From Marinobacter sp. DY40_1A1 (GTDB taxonomy: Bacteria; Pseudomonadota; Gammaproteobacteria; Pseudomonadales; Oleiphilaceae): a stretch of DNA of 64,000 bases. The notes beneath the pieces were generated by a model that saw only the letters and a list, made by a program, of their open reading frames with translations, did no database searches and had not been told where the DNA came from. Positions within the stretch are counted from its first letter, which is position 1, and each line of letters starts with the position of its first letter. Shown here piece by piece: positions 63,626 to 64,000 of this stretch. The translations under genes and the position numbers were made by a program. Location: contig NZ_VCHA01000001.1 of assembly GCF_016597815.1 (NCBI RefSeq), forward strand, positions 186,001 through 250,000, read 5' to 3'.

Positions 63626-64000
63626 ATGAGAGCCCTCTTTAATAAATATCTGAATTCCTCACTCATTCTTCGCGTAAGCATAGCGCTGGTGCTGGGCGTG
63701 GCCGTGGGCCTGATCGGTGGCCAGCAAGCAGCTGATTGGCTGGCGCCTTTCGGGGAGCTTCTGCTGCGTCTGCTCAAGTTTCTTATTGTGCCTATCGTAC
63801 TGTTCACGCTTATGGTTGGCATCAATCAAGCCAATATTGGCAGCATGGGCCGGGTTGGGCGGAAGCTGTTCGGGTTTTACGTGATGACTTCAGCCTTGGC
63901 CATTGTGGTCGGTTTGGTGGTGGCAACTCTGCTTGAGCCGGGAAGCGGCATTGCTCTGGACGAAAACGCTGAAGTAAACGTACCGGACAACCCCGGGTTT
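63626..64000 (+). CDS. Dicarboxylate/amino-acid:cation symporter (3' end cut)
   Basis: Only the first 125 codons are in the window. They show the start of a DAACS (GltP/DctA-like) carrier: helix 1 S-I-A-L-V-L-G-V-A-V-G-L-I, then F-G-E-L-L-L-R-L-L-K-F-L-I-V-P-I-V-L-F, then the helix Y-V-M-T-S-A-L-A-I-V-V-G. The substrate is set by later residues that are not present. AAGGCG precedes the ATG. Confidence 0.85.
   Translation, partial: MRALFNKYLNSSLILRVSIALVLGVAVGLIGGQQAADWLAPFGELLLRLLKFLIVPIVLFTLMVGINQANIGSMGRVGRKLFGFYVMTSALAIVVGLVVATLLEPGSGIALDENAEVNVPDNPGF

Overview
The window looks like chromosomal DNA of a marine gammaproteobacterium, most likely Marinobacter or a close relative. This rests on gene content: Gac/Csr-type regulation, Na+-dependent anion, phosphate and dicarboxylate carriers, cbpAM, trxC, mtfA, lutABC, a branched-chain ketoacid dehydrogenase and an isolated VgrG island. 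Coding density is high and the reading frames are mostly intact. I see no rRNA, tRNA, phage, insertion sequence or CRISPR array. Both ends cut through transporter genes.

Layout. 1-8.6 kb: the end of a DASS anion carrier, a cytochrome P450, a MocR regulator divergent from a PNPOx-like flavoprotein, small conserved genes (SEC-C protein, DUF3010, YtoQ, thioesterase), the cbpA-cbpM co-chaperone pair and a 57-residue DUF6435-type gene. 8.7-13.1 kb: two DUF5666 lipoproteins flanking a DUF6502 protein and a half-length DUF6502 relative, with three near-identical 16-bp palindromes at the two upstream promoters. 13.2-19 kb: a chemoreceptor, a nitronate monooxygenase, a DsbA-like thiol protein, trhO and a DUF481 porin-like protein. 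19-24.4 kb: a DUF523/DUF1722 protein, a degenerate-metallophosphoesterase/GT4 fusion with a flippase-like protein, and an exported beta-rich protein. 24.5-30 kb: a palindromic intergenic repeat, a GntR regulator, gloA, and a lutABC-EamA operon for lactate oxidation.

30.0-36.2 kb: a ComEA-like protein, a strong candidate CsrB/RsmZ-family regulatory RNA with a GacA box, two tiny membrane proteins (DUF3096, DUF3185), an SDR, a DUF72 protein and a Na/Pi cotransporter. 36.2-44.3 kb: an accessory type VI secretion island with VgrG, a DUF4123 adaptor and a LysM-headed putative effector, meeting a SUMF1-fold lipoprotein tail to tail, next to DUF3592 and methyltransferase genes. 44.4-49.7 kb: the E1alpha, E1beta and E2 genes of a branched-chain ketoacid dehydrogenase followed directly by a Hanks-type protein kinase. 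50-64 kb: DUF2339 and DUF2750 proteins, two thioredoxins, a GGDEF protein behind a 53-codon ORF, a lipase, a crotonase, mtfA, a DUF1656-HlyD-FUSC efflux operon, a threonine aldolase and the start of a dicarboxylate symporter.

The best candidates for something undescribed are the DUF5666/DUF6502 cluster with its shared operator-like palindromes, the VgrG-linked LysM protein and its convergent lipoprotein partner, and the glycosyltransferase fused to an apparently dead metallophosphoesterase. The CsrB-like RNA is the clearest non-coding gene.
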